The notes beneath the pieces were generated by a model. It made no database searches, was not told where the DNA came from, and worked only from the letters and a program-made list of their open reading frames with translations. 64,000 bases of DNA. Source: Pseudobdellovibrionaceae bacterium (GTDB taxonomy: Bacteria; Bdellovibrionota; Bdellovibrionia; Bdellovibrionales; UBA1609). Shown piece after piece: positions 7,784 to 16,637 of the stretch (the first letter of the stretch is position 1; every line of letters starts with the position of its first letter). The translations under genes and the position numbers were made by a program. The stretch is taken from contig CANEZP010000004.1 in the NCBI GenBank assembly GCA_947444305.1, positions 1-64,000 of the forward strand, read 5' to 3'.

Positions 7784-9718
7784 ATGAAACTTATTTTGCT
7801 CGTTGCACGCGTCATCTTGGTCGCTTCACGCTCTATCTTCGTCTCTTCACTTTTTGCGTTCGGTTGCTTTTGCGAGGCGCAGCCTTTCGTGAATCCTATT
7901 CCGCCGCTTGGACGGCCGGCGCTTCAGCAGTTCGTGATGATGCCGCTCGAGCCGATCACGAACTGGGAAGCTTTTCGCGCGGGAATCCGGCACCTGAAGC
8001 AAATCGGCGTGTCCGGAGTCACTACAGATATTTGCTGGGGCCTGGTTGAGAAACGCGCCGGCGACTATGACTGGGTGTATTACCAAAAATTAGGCGCGCT
8101 CCTGGCCGAAGAAAAAATGCCATGGGTTACGATACTTTCTACCCACGCGATCGGCGGCAACGTCGGCGACAACGTGGATATTCCGCTGTCGGATGAAGTG
8201 CTCGATCGCATTCCCGGCGCGGAATACGTTTACCAAAACGGCCTGCGCAATCGCGAAACCATTTCTTATTTCGCGAGCGAACCGGAAGCTTCGGCTGCGC
8301 TTCAATCTTTTTACGCGTCTTTCAAAGCCAACATCTTCGACCGTTTTCACGCAAACATCGCGAAAATTTACGTCGGCATGGGGCCCGCCTCCGAAGCGCG
8401 CTATCCTTCGTACGGCGAGCACCTCGGCTACCCGTACCCGAGTGAGGGAGGTCTTCCGGTTTATTCGACCGCGGCCTTAAGCAGTTTTCGCGCTTACCTT
8501 CGAGACCGTTACCGTTCGGTCGAAGCGCTCAACGAAGCGTGGAATTTGAATTTCAAATCCTTCGACGGTGAGCTCGCTCCGCAGATGCCGCAAGAACCGG
8601 CTTCGGTCTTTTTGCAAAACGCGCGCGGCTCACGCTACTACCGCGATTTTATGGATTGGTACTCAGCGACGCTCGTCACAGGCGTCAATCGAGGACTCAA
8701 AGCCTTATCGTTAGCGTGGACGGGACGCATCGAAGCAATTGGGCCTTTGTTCGCGATCAAAGTGGCGGGCCTGCATTGGCAACGCCTGAATCCCTCCTCA
8801 CCAAGGGCGACCGAAATCGCGGCCGGTTACGAACGCTACGAACCGCTGTTCTTCGCCGCGCGCGAGTGGCAGGTCGGGATAACATTCACCTGTTTGGAAA
8901 TGGAGAAAACGAACGATGCCGGCTACCCGCGCTACAGCGATCCACCGGGGCTCGTGAACGAGATCATCGACGTGGCGAAAAGAATGAACGTCAAAATCAG
9001 CGGGGAGAACGCGCTCGAATTCGGGCACCCGGCGCCGCTGCGAACGGTTCGGAGAATCGTCGAAGCACAAAATGCCTTAGGGGGATTTCACGGATTCACT
9101 TTTCTTAGGTGGCATCAGCTCGTGAGCGAGTCCGGTGCGTTGACGGATTTCGCGAGGGAATACCAAGAAATTCTCGTTCAGCCGGCCACGCTGAAGATTC
9201 AGTACTTCGCGTTCCGCACTCAAGGAGAGATCGACGCCCTCGGGCTAGAGATATTTCTAGTGCCGGTCGATCCGCAAACGCTTGAGTATCAATGGGCGGG
9301 CCGGGTTCCGCTCCGGGCCCGCGGCGCAAACGCGGACGTGTTTCACGGCGAGTTGCGCGTCGTCGATCGCGAAGCGCAGCTCTTCGCGGTGGGCGCCGTT
9401 GCTAAAAAATCGGGCGTTCGAATTCAGCTGACTTCGGCGCAACCTTTAAGCGCCGTATCCCATTCACTGGGCACGCTTGCCTTAAATCCACTCATGCCGC
9501 GGGCAATCTGGCCGAGGCTTGATCGCGACTTAAGTTACGGAGACGTCGCGACCTTTAAATCGGCGGTTGAATCGTGCGAGAAGTTGTTGGATGCTCCGGC
9601 GGAAGTCGTGACCAATACGATCCACCGTTCACTCCGCCGGCAACGACGGTTAGACGGTCTCGAGAGCGCGCAGTTGCAGAAGCTGCCGTTTGGTCCGGCG
9701 ATTGCTAAACCTCAGTAA
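7784..9718 (+). CDS. Secreted GH14 beta-amylase
   Basis: A glycoside hydrolase family 14 enzyme releasing maltose from starch-like glucans. The ATG at 7784 gives a signal peptide (residues 1-32). Upstream in-frame codons lie inside astB. Family signatures are clear: VTTDICWGLVE near residue 79, the general-acid region GPASEARYPSY with Glu204, and the general-base region GENAL with Glu408. The protein is about 644 residues. The last 170 or so do not look like a known starch-binding domain to me. Family 14 is sparse in bacteria outside Gram-positive groups, so transfer is possible. A role in degrading host or prey storage glucan is inferred. Confidence 0.85.
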   Translation: MKLILLVARVILVASRSIFVSSLFAFGCFCEAQPFVNPIPPLGRPALQQFVMMPLEPITNWEAFRAGIRHLKQIGVSGVTTDICWGLVEKRAGDYDWVYYQKLGALLAEEKMPWVTILSTHAIGGNVGDNVDIPLSDEVLDRIPGAEYVYQNGLRNRETISYFASEPEASAALQSFYASFKANIFDRFHANIAKIYVGMGPASEARYPSYGEHLGYPYPSEGGLPVYSTAALSSFRAYLRDRYRSVEALNEAWNLNFKSFDGELAPQMPQEPASVFLQNARGSRYYRDFMDWYSATLVTGVNRGLKALSLAWTGRIEAIGPLFAIKVAGLHWQRLNPSSPRATEIAAGYERYEPLFFAAREWQVGITFTCLEMEKTNDAGYPRYSDPPGLVNEIIDVAKRMNVKISGENALEFGHPAPLRTVRRIVEAQNALGGFHGFTFLRWHQLVSESGALTDFAREYQEILVQPATLKIQYFAFRTQGEIDALGLEIFLVPVDPQTLEYQWAGRVPLRARGANADVFHGELRVVDREAQLFAVGAVAKKSGVRIQLTSAQPLSAVSHSLGTLALNPLMPRAIWPRLDRDLSYGDVATFKSAVESCEKLLDAPAEVVTNTIHRSLRRQRRLDGLESAQLQKLPFGPAIAKPQ

Positions 9719-9750
9719 ACCCTAATCTGGTCACTTTTAAGGAGCGTCCC

Positions 9751-10095
9751 TTGAGAAAATTATTTATTGTTGCTTTGTTATTTGCCGGTACTTCCGCTTT
9801 CGCATTGAAAGACACCGAAGATCGTTACGGGAAAAGCGACGTCGTTATCGTGGCCGCCGAATGCTCAAATCATGGTTCGTCCCTTTTGATCATGGACGAG
9901 GGTGAGCGCAAGCGTTTGGACACCGACGACGCCGTTTGCGCCGAATTAGAACAGAAATTTCAGGCCGCCTTACAATGCAATCACGTCACCGCCGATCTCA
10001 CTTTATCCAACGGCGAGCACCTCTTCGGAATGATCACAACGATCAAAGTCATCGGTATCGCCAACGCCGCCGGCGGCCGCGGTCCTTGTCTGTAG
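9751..10095 (+). CDS. Small secreted protein
   Basis: 114 residues starting at a TTG that is well supported: AAGGAG ends 6 bases before it, and it opens a good signal peptide (cleavage near SAFA). The mature part carries four cysteines (AECSNH, AVCAEL, LQCNHV, GPCL), probably two disulfides. No family is recognised. It sits 32 bp after the beta-amylase and 5 bp before the next gene, so it may belong to one transcript. Confidence 0.6.
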   Translation: MRKLFIVALLFAGTSAFALKDTEDRYGKSDVVIVAAECSNHGSSLLIMDEGERKRLDTDDAVCAELEQKFQAALQCNHVTADLTLSNGEHLFGMITTIKVIGIANAAGGRGPCL

Positions 10096-10100
10096 GTTGA

Positions 10101-11342
10101 ATGCGAAAATTTGCCGCGGGTTTTCTATTCGTCTTTAGTATCGTTGCGGGGGCTTCGGCTCCTCATCGACTAGACGAAGTATTAGCCCGCAGTTTGTTCG
10201 TTTCCGAGACACCGCCGGATTTCCGATTGAACGATGCCGTCATCGCTTACGATCCGATCCTCGTGTCGGTCGTCGCGTCGCTTCGATCGCGATCGCCGGC
10301 CAAGGTAAAAACATGGGAGACGGTGAGCCTTCCCGCGCTCGATAGGACCGCGCCCTGTGCCGGACCGATCACCGCGTTCGTACGCAAATCGCGGACCGGT
10401 GACCCGCGGACTTTTGTTTTACTGCCGGGCAGCTTTGCCTCGGCTTCGCGCGGTTCTTTTACGAATCAGACCGCGGCGGCGCTTGATCAAGCCTTCGGCG
10501 ATCCCACGCTGATGACCTTCGCCGGATACATGTCGACCGAATTTTTAAAAGGCGCCTGCTTCAAAATTCCGTGGGACGGGATCGGGATCGGACGCGATTT
10601 ATTCGCGCGCCTGAACGTGTGGTTTAAAGAAAATGAATCCGTCGGGGCAAAACGTGGTCTCGTCGGCTATTCGGGGGGCGGATTGCTTACGCTCGCGATG
10701 CTCGCCGCCGACGCCGCTAAAGTGAAACAAGGCAGCGCGCGCGTTTTTCCCGTGGGAGGAATGGTTTTTAGTCCGGTGCTGCACGGGCGCAAAGCCTTCG
10801 CCATTTTAGATTCGCGCCACCGGCAGAGTACGATAGCCAAAGATCTCACGCTCACGACGATGGATTACAAAAACGTATTCGCGATTTCCAAAAATCTCGG
10901 CACGCCCGCGTGGTGGCAGATTCCCGGCCTCTATCAAAAAAATCCGCGTGAGTTTATTGACCGCGCCTACAACGAATTTACGGTGTCGGACCTTTCCGCG
11001 ACCCTGCGCGCGGTCGGCGCCTCGGCCCCGCGTGCCTTCGAAAGCTTTTACGAGGCCCACGTGCTTGAAGGTTTCGCCAACGAGAACCCCGGGCCTAGTG
11101 AATCGATCGACGCGCGCTACGACGCCGCCACCGACGTCGGCGCATTATTCAACCAAATCGATGCGCCTCTATTTTTGTATTCGTCACAAGACGATCCGGT
11201 CCTAGGCGACGTACCGGAAGTCCTCGCGCAAGCTTACGCGAATTCAAACGTGAAAGTTTTCAACCCGAAGTTCGGTGCGCATACGGGCTCGCTACTTGAC
11301 TCTATATTCAACGAACTGATCGCCAAATTCTTTGGAGAATGA
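10101..11342 (+). CDS. Secreted alpha/beta-hydrolase-like protein
   Basis: 413 residues with a Sec signal (residues 1-20). A nucleophile elbow is visible at GYSGG with Ser191. A late Asp (SSQDDP) and His (GAHTGS) lie in the order expected for an alpha/beta-hydrolase triad. The family includes lipases, esterases and peptidases, and the substrate cannot be chosen. Its stop is directly followed by the ATG of the next gene with no spacer, which implies coupled translation. Confidence 0.65.
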   Translation: MRKFAAGFLFVFSIVAGASAPHRLDEVLARSLFVSETPPDFRLNDAVIAYDPILVSVVASLRSRSPAKVKTWETVSLPALDRTAPCAGPITAFVRKSRTGDPRTFVLLPGSFASASRGSFTNQTAAALDQAFGDPTLMTFAGYMSTEFLKGACFKIPWDGIGIGRDLFARLNVWFKENESVGAKRGLVGYSGGGLLTLAMLAADAAKVKQGSARVFPVGGMVFSPVLHGRKAFAILDSRHRQSTIAKDLTLTTMDYKNVFAISKNLGTPAWWQIPGLYQKNPREFIDRAYNEFTVSDLSATLRAVGASAPRAFESFYEAHVLEGFANENPGPSESIDARYDAATDVGALFNQIDAPLFLYSSQDDPVLGDVPEVLAQAYANSNVKVFNPKFGAHTGSLLDSIFNELIAKFFGE

Positions 11343-11771
11343 ATGAGACTAAGTTTTGTTATGTTATTTACGTTGAGTGTATTGGTTTATCACCAGGTCC
11401 ATGCCCAATCGCAACAGTTCGTGGACATAGGCTTTCGTGGTGCCGACAAATTCATCGCGATCGAGCTTTTAACCTCAGACGGACAAGAGGCTTTGAAATT
11501 TACCTTAGCCAGTACGGTCAATCCCGGCAAAGCGGTCGCACTGAGCGCATGCGCTTACCCACAACAGGATCTCGAGCGTGAAGTTTCGCGCATCGAAGAC
11601 GCCCAAGTCAGGTCAGACTTTAAATGGATCTTTGTTCGGTCAAATTACTCAAGTCGCCCGCTCGATCTGTTTTATCCGCAATTTCGGGCGCTGTTGGAAA
11701 GATCCCGGCCCGATTGCCCGGTTCAGGATCTACAAAAAATAATCGATCAGTTAGAATCCCAGAAAGGCTAG
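11343..11771 (+). CDS. Small secreted protein downstream of the hydrolase
   Basis: 142 residues with a signal peptide (residues 1-22, cleavage near VHAQ). It begins at the base after the stop of the alpha/beta-hydrolase, so the two are very likely co-translated. Two cysteines (SACAYP, PDCPVQ) may pair. No family is recognised. A role as partner of the hydrolase is only a guess from position. Confidence 0.5.
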   Translation: MRLSFVMLFTLSVLVYHQVHAQSQQFVDIGFRGADKFIAIELLTSDGQEALKFTLASTVNPGKAVALSACAYPQQDLEREVSRIEDAQVRSDFKWIFVRSNYSSRPLDLFYPQFRALLERSRPDCPVQDLQKIIDQLESQKG

Positions 11772-11772
11772 A

Positions 11773-12042
11773 CTATGCTTTTCCGCGGCCGGTCTTCGTC
11801 TGCAAAGAGTCGATCAGTTCCGAAGCCTCGGCCTTCGTTAGCTCGGGATTAAACTCCTGCTCACCTTCTTCACATAAGGTTTTCAGGTAACTCGCCTGCG
11901 CGCCGGTCATCGGTTCGTCTTTGGTGACCCAATCCTGTGGATCTTTGACGGCGTTCCCAACCGGGTTCGTCTTCGGATTTTGCGCGTCCGGATGTTGCGC
12001 TTCAGTATTCAAATGCGTGTTCGTATCGCTCGTGCCGTTCAT
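11773..12042 (-). CDS. DUF3072 family protein
   Basis: 89 residues with a strong ribosome site (AAAGGAG, short spacer) before the ATG. The second half matches the DUF3072 pattern: DPQDWVTKDEPMTGAQ, then SYLKTLCEE, then LTKAEASELIDSLQ. The function of the family is unknown. The N-terminal 35 residues are polar and disordered-looking. It converges with the previous gene across one base. There is no signal peptide, so it should be cytoplasmic. Confidence 0.75.
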   Translation of the reverse strand: MNGTSDTNTHLNTEAQHPDAQNPKTNPVGNAVKDPQDWVTKDEPMTGAQASYLKTLCEEGEQEFNPELTKAEASELIDSLQTKTGRGKA

Positions 12043-12220
12043 TTCGCTCCTTTATATATTGCCCTTATATTCGTTCTGCCCGCGAAAGTCGCACGGTGGG
12101 CTTGAGGAGTAAACGGGGGCGTACCCTACGATTTTGTTCAAACGGTGGGCCGACCCCTTGTGGTCCCACGGGGTTTGAAGTAGTTTGCGGTATCAAGTTT
12201 CAATCAACCCGGAGTCTGTC

Positions 12221-12637
12221 TTGAGATCCTTTAATCTCTTGTTCTTGCTGCTCTTTGCGCCCCAAACGTTCGCGAATATAATTTGCTCGGGCCAAGTCAT
12301 CGTCGAAAACACGTGGACCCCACGGCCCATCGTCCGTGAAGTGATTTTGGAGCTGAACGGATGCGAACGTGACCTGAGGCGGAATAGCAACGTGCGGGTC
12401 ACGATCGAAATCGTGGGCGGCGATCCGATGCACTACCGGGGTCTCGTCTTTACCGACGGCACCCGAGAGCAGAAAATGGTCTTTTCAGCCGGCGAGGTCA
12501 CGATGTTTCGGCTGACCCAAATGCCCGGCGAGCAATTTTTATTTGAACTAAATATGTTTGATAACCGCAAAGAGCGATTAGGTGGAATCCAACCCACGAT
12601 TTTGCGTTGTGAGCCGATGGCGATCGGCGCGCGCTGA
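12221..12637 (+). CDS. Small secreted protein
   Basis: The start is set at the TTG at 12221 because GGAG lies 6 bases upstream and it opens a clean signal peptide (MRSFNLLFLLLFAPQTFAN). The longer reading from 12185 would put 12 polar residues ahead of it. The product is 138 residues with three cysteines (IICSG, NGCERD, LRCEP). No family is recognised. A same-strand secreted gene follows after 56 bp. Confidence 0.55.
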   Translation: MRSFNLLFLLLFAPQTFANIICSGQVIVENTWTPRPIVREVILELNGCERDLRRNSNVRVTIEIVGGDPMHYRGLVFTDGTREQKMVFSAGEVTMFRLTQMPGEQFLFELNMFDNRKERLGGIQPTILRCEPMAIGAR

Positions 12638-12693
12638 AAAGCGCTTGACCCCGAACGTGGGCGGCGATAACCCGGTTCGCGAACGGAGACTGT

Positions 12694-13119
12694 ATGAAAC
12701 TAATGTTGTTTATTTTGTTAATGGTGCCAAATTTGGTTTTGGCGGCGCCATCCCACCTCAAATGTTCTGATGACATCGAGATCGATTTCCAAAACAACTG
12801 GCTGTTCGCAAGTTACATCGGCGTAGATAACGGCGACGACGTCGACTGGTACGATTGGACGGGCGGTGAACCCCTAGTCGACGTCGTGGATCTAGACGGG
12901 TCGACGCCGCTCCTGCAGATCCCGAACAATACGTTTTTCACGCGGTTTGAAAGAACGGCCGGTGAAAACCATGTTTCGGTTTTAGCGCCGTCCGCGAGTT
13001 CGCGGCTTTTCATCGAGACGGGCTTACTCGGCAATTCGCCTAAGGGTAAGGTGCTTCTGCAAGAGCCCTCAGAGGAAAACAACAAGCGCCTCCGCGTCCT
13101 TGACTGCGTCGCGCCTTAA
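12694..13119 (+). CDS. Small secreted acidic protein
   Basis: 141 residues with a signal peptide (MKLMLFILLMVPNLVLAA) and a GGAG ribosome site. The mature part is rich in Asp near residues 45-65 (DNGDDVDWYDW, DVVDLDG), which could bind calcium, though no exact EF-hand is seen. Cys residues near both ends (LKCSD, LDCVA) may pair. The function is unknown. It converges with the glycosyltransferase gene across one base. Confidence 0.5.
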   Translation: MKLMLFILLMVPNLVLAAPSHLKCSDDIEIDFQNNWLFASYIGVDNGDDVDWYDWTGGEPLVDVVDLDGSTPLLQIPNNTFFTRFERTAGENHVSVLAPSASSRLFIETGLLGNSPKGKVLLQEPSEENNKRLRVLDCVAP

Positions 13120-13120
13120 T

Positions 13121-14440
13121 CTAAAGATTCCTTGTTTCAACTAAATCCCATATCGCCCGGCCCGCTCGAGCGTGGCCGTCGACCTTCGTAAAATCCCCGG
13201 CCAGGCGCCGGGCCTTCAACCGGTACGAGGGATCGTTCAGAACCTTGTCCAGCGCCGCGGTAATTCGGGAGGCCTGCCAAAAGCCGCGCGCGATGCGAAG
13301 ACCCGCGCCGTGACTCGCGAGATTATCAAGATTCGCCTGTTGTTCGGCTTGCATCGCGACGCCGACGAACGGTGTGCCCGAAGAGCACGCCGTTTGCACC
13401 GTGCCCTGGCCGCCATGGATAATCACGGCGTCGGCCAGCGGGTTCACCTGGTGCGCGGGAACGAACGAGTCGGTAAGATAAACGTTCGCCGGCACTTGAA
13501 TCTGGCTCGTCACTTCCGACAGCGCGCAAATCGTTTTTTGCACGACCACCACGGCGTGAAAATCACTCCGGCATACGGCCCGGATGGCCTCCATTAAAAA
13601 TCGTTTTTCACCGCTGCTGCCCATCGTGACGAAAACTTTGTTCCTCTTTTCGGGACTGAACATCGCGAGGATGCGCGGATCAATGACCTTATCCGGTGGC
13701 CGGGAGAACAGCGGTCCCGTGATTTGTGCGCGCGGGCCGGTCTCTTGATCTTCGTAAAAGCCGGACCAATCGGTCACGAGTTCGACGTCACCTTTGAGCA
13801 TGGTAAATAAATTCGGTTCATCTTCGAGCCAGCCAAGTTCCTTACCCGCCCGGGCGAGGGTCGGTTGCGTAAAGAACGACTTACGCACGGCGAGCCGCGA
13901 AATCGTGCCGACCAAGCCCTTGCGCAACGATTTCGGTAAAGCGAGCGTGAACCGATTCTCCATTTCGTCGGGCAGATCTTTGAGCAAGTTCGCTTTGATC
14001 CAATTCTTGTGCGCGGGAAACGGCAGGTACGTCACCGTCGGCAGATTCAAAATGCGCGCGGCCACACCGGCCGGCGGCATGCAACCGTAAATGACTAGAT
14101 CGGGCTTTCTCGCGCGCAGGTCCTCGATGTACTTAGCGACGTAAAGTTTGGCGCGCTCAAAGTCAGGAACAAATTCGGTGCCGGTCCGGTCGGCCGTCAT
14201 GAAATCATCGATGTGTTTTTGATCTAGCGGCACGGCGGTGTGGCCGATTTTGAAACCACTCTCCACGATGAGGGATTCGAAGTTAAAGCCCGCAATCGGC
14301 GGGCAGACGAAGGTGAAATCAACAGCGCGTCCCTTACGGACGGCTTCCGCAGAAAGAGCTTTAGCCACCTCGATGCCGCGGGTGGTGTCGCCGGCGTTGA
14401 AGGTCGGAACGTAAATAACAATCTTAAGGGCTTGTTTCAT
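13121..14440 (-). CDS. GT1-type (UGT/MGT-like) glycosyltransferase
   Basis: 439 residues with a GT-B layout. An N-terminal Rossmann half starts at IVIYVPTFNAGDTTRG. A C-terminal donor-binding half carries the family signature starting at His342 (HGGQGTVQTA) and then GTPFVGVAMQAEQQANL. In this family the HGG-G block binds the nucleotide sugar, and the enzymes glycosylate small hydrophobic molecules such as macrolides, sterols or flavonoids. There is no signal peptide. The acceptor is unknown and no biosynthetic cluster surrounds it. Confidence 0.8.
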   Translation of the reverse strand: MKQALKIVIYVPTFNAGDTTRGIEVAKALSAEAVRKGRAVDFTFVCPPIAGFNFESLIVESGFKIGHTAVPLDQKHIDDFMTADRTGTEFVPDFERAKLYVAKYIEDLRARKPDLVIYGCMPPAGVAARILNLPTVTYLPFPAHKNWIKANLLKDLPDEMENRFTLALPKSLRKGLVGTISRLAVRKSFFTQPTLARAGKELGWLEDEPNLFTMLKGDVELVTDWSGFYEDQETGPRAQITGPLFSRPPDKVIDPRILAMFSPEKRNKVFVTMGSSGEKRFLMEAIRAVCRSDFHAVVVVQKTICALSEVTSQIQVPANVYLTDSFVPAHQVNPLADAVIIHGGQGTVQTACSSGTPFVGVAMQAEQQANLDNLASHGAGLRIARGFWQASRITAALDKVLNDPSYRLKARRLAGDFTKVDGHARAGRAIWDLVETRNL

Positions 14441-14564
14441 CGGAAAATCTTAAGAACGAGCCGTCCCGTTGTCGAGCGCTAAGATGTCCGGACGATGGTA
14501 TGGGGTGGGATTAATTTTCTGTGCCCGGTTTTTACCGATGCTCTATGCTGAAGCGGGAGATCCA

Positions 14565-16637
14565 ATGAAAACTACTTCGCTATTGCTTTCACTTCTTTTA
14601 ACGGCGTCGTGCTTGACTCCTTCTCTTACAACGCAGGATGGATCACGCCGTCCCGCTTCGACGGAAGAATTGTCCGGCGATAAAATCCTGAAGATGGCTA
14701 ACTTTCTTCTTAAAATTCGCGAGGAAACTAAGCTCAAAAAGTTTAAGGCCATTGCTTTTCCGATAAGGAATGCCGAGGCCGTTTCACCCCGAACCATAGA
14801 GACTGATATGGCGGAGCTCGATGGTCGTGCCGAAACTAACGAAGCCGATAAGGCGCTCGAGCCGTTACGAGAATGGGCGATGGACACATGGGGAGTGTAC
14901 GCGGATAAACGTAAGTATGTGCAGGACACCCTGACCGGGGGTCTATCTTTGAATCAACGCGATCAACTTTTAGACCTCTGTTTCGGGAGTCCGGCGGGCG
15001 TCGGTGATACGTTTACCCTTGCGGAGTTTAAGGCAAAAGAGCAGCTATGTAAGGCCTCGGGGCTCTTGCACACGGACGCGGAGCTTGCCGAAGCCTTGGT
15101 CAACTTTCCCGCCGTACCTTCGGGCGTGCGCTACGACGGGCGCCGGGGTTTTCATGTTTACGACAACCCTGCACTCGAGAAGCAAGCTCGGTTGATCACG
15201 GCCGCGGTGAACACTCATCTCCACCGTTTTTATGAAATTTTCTTGTCGCAAGAAGACGCGGTCAAAGAAAAATTCCGTATCAACAAAGACGGCTCGGCGG
15301 AAGCGGATAAAGTAGAGCCTTTCGATTTGATTTCGACCTTAGCCGTGCGGGAGATGATGGCTAAAAATATGGGTTATGACCCGTTATCCGGGGTTGAACT
15401 TAATAAAATTCAGATAAGCAAACTGACTCAGAAAGCCCTAGCGCGGATGCTTCATACAAAAAATATTTATTCTCCCCAGTGGCGGGCCTTGCCGAATATC
15501 ATCGTCTCTAAGGCGGACAACGCATTAAGCGTGATGTGCGCCAACGGATTACCCGACAGCCGTGTTCAACAGGATCCGCAAGGTTTTGAGTGGCTAAAAG
15601 TCGAAGTGGGTACGGAGCTGCTCGAAACGTGGCAATCGTGGACCAAACTCAGCGATCAGTTTGAGCGTGGAACTTCGCGAACCGAACTCTCTTGTAACGG
15701 AGTGAATTATAAGTTTGTCCTTGAAAAAGTGAATGCCGAAGCGATTCCTGCGCCCGCGCCGATCAAATTTAAGAAAGGTCAAGAGCTGTACGCCTTGATG
15801 ACGGTTTCTTTAGTAAGTGAGATTGATCGCGGTGCCGTGGAACAAGCCCGCAAATTAGTGAGCTTGCTCGCCGGCTGGCAGCCCGTCAGTGAAGTCATCC
15901 AGGTAAAGACCCGTGAATTCTTGCGCACCGAGCTCATCAAAGCCGATGCCTATTTTCCCGTGATGCACGCAATGGATACGAATTACTTTAATATTGGAAC
16001 CGAGAAAGGGCTTGCGCTGCGGTTGCGCAAAGTCGTGAAAGACGAAACAGGAGCGGACCGCGTGATCAATCTTGCCTTGCTATTGCCGGACGGTGCGCAA
16101 GGTTTTGATTCCGTAATATTGAAGCCGAACGATCTAGCTAAACTCTTGCACGAACGCTTTCTTAAGAAACCGACCTCGCTGTTTTTGATGAATAATTCGT
16201 GCTCTTCGGAACGCACTTTGTTCGCGTGGACTCTTGTTTTTCGTGAAGCGCTGGAGCTCCGGAAAGCCGATGGAAAGTTTGGCGGGCTTACCACCGTCAA
16301 TGATTTTCCCTACATCATCGGCTCGAAGCGCAACTTTGGTACCGCAAGTTTGGTCGAAATCTTTTCGCACGCCGAGTTTCCGTTACGCTCACTCGAAATG
16401 CTCGGGCAGGGTAAATCCGTGCCGCAGATTGTTGATTACCTGAAGGCGCCGGTAAGCCAAGGTTTCATCGGTCAGCTCGGCAATCTTTTCGGCGGTTCGA
16501 AAAATGTCGTGAATAAGGAGGAGGGGTCATCAAGCTTCGAGCCGGTCTTCGTGCTCGACCATCCGGAGCTGTTGTCTCTCGGTGGATTTCACATCACCGT
16601 AACCGGCGATCACATTCAAGGACGTGATCGCTACTAA
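14565..16637 (+). CDS. Large lipoprotein of unknown function
   Basis: 690 residues. The ATG at 14565 is chosen because GGGAGA precedes it and it opens a lipoprotein signal ending LLTASC (Cys16 lipidated). An upstream reading from 14469 would add 32 residues before the signal. I recognise no domain. The chain is mixed in composition with few cysteines and no membrane segments after the signal, so it is probably a periplasmic or surface globular protein. It converges with the flavoenzyme gene with a 4 bp stop-to-stop overlap. Confidence 0.55.
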   Translation: MKTTSLLLSLLLTASCLTPSLTTQDGSRRPASTEELSGDKILKMANFLLKIREETKLKKFKAIAFPIRNAEAVSPRTIETDMAELDGRAETNEADKALEPLREWAMDTWGVYADKRKYVQDTLTGGLSLNQRDQLLDLCFGSPAGVGDTFTLAEFKAKEQLCKASGLLHTDAELAEALVNFPAVPSGVRYDGRRGFHVYDNPALEKQARLITAAVNTHLHRFYEIFLSQEDAVKEKFRINKDGSAEADKVEPFDLISTLAVREMMAKNMGYDPLSGVELNKIQISKLTQKALARMLHTKNIYSPQWRALPNIIVSKADNALSVMCANGLPDSRVQQDPQGFEWLKVEVGTELLETWQSWTKLSDQFERGTSRTELSCNGVNYKFVLEKVNAEAIPAPAPIKFKKGQELYALMTVSLVSEIDRGAVEQARKLVSLLAGWQPVSEVIQVKTREFLRTELIKADAYFPVMHAMDTNYFNIGTEKGLALRLRKVVKDETGADRVINLALLLPDGAQGFDSVILKPNDLAKLLHERFLKKPTSLFLMNNSCSSERTLFAWTLVFREALELRKADGKFGGLTTVNDFPYIIGSKRNFGTASLVEIFSHAEFPLRSLEMLGQGKSVPQIVDYLKAPVSQGFIGQLGNLFGGSKNVVNKEEGSSSFEPVFVLDHPELLSLGGFHITVTGDHIQGRDRY

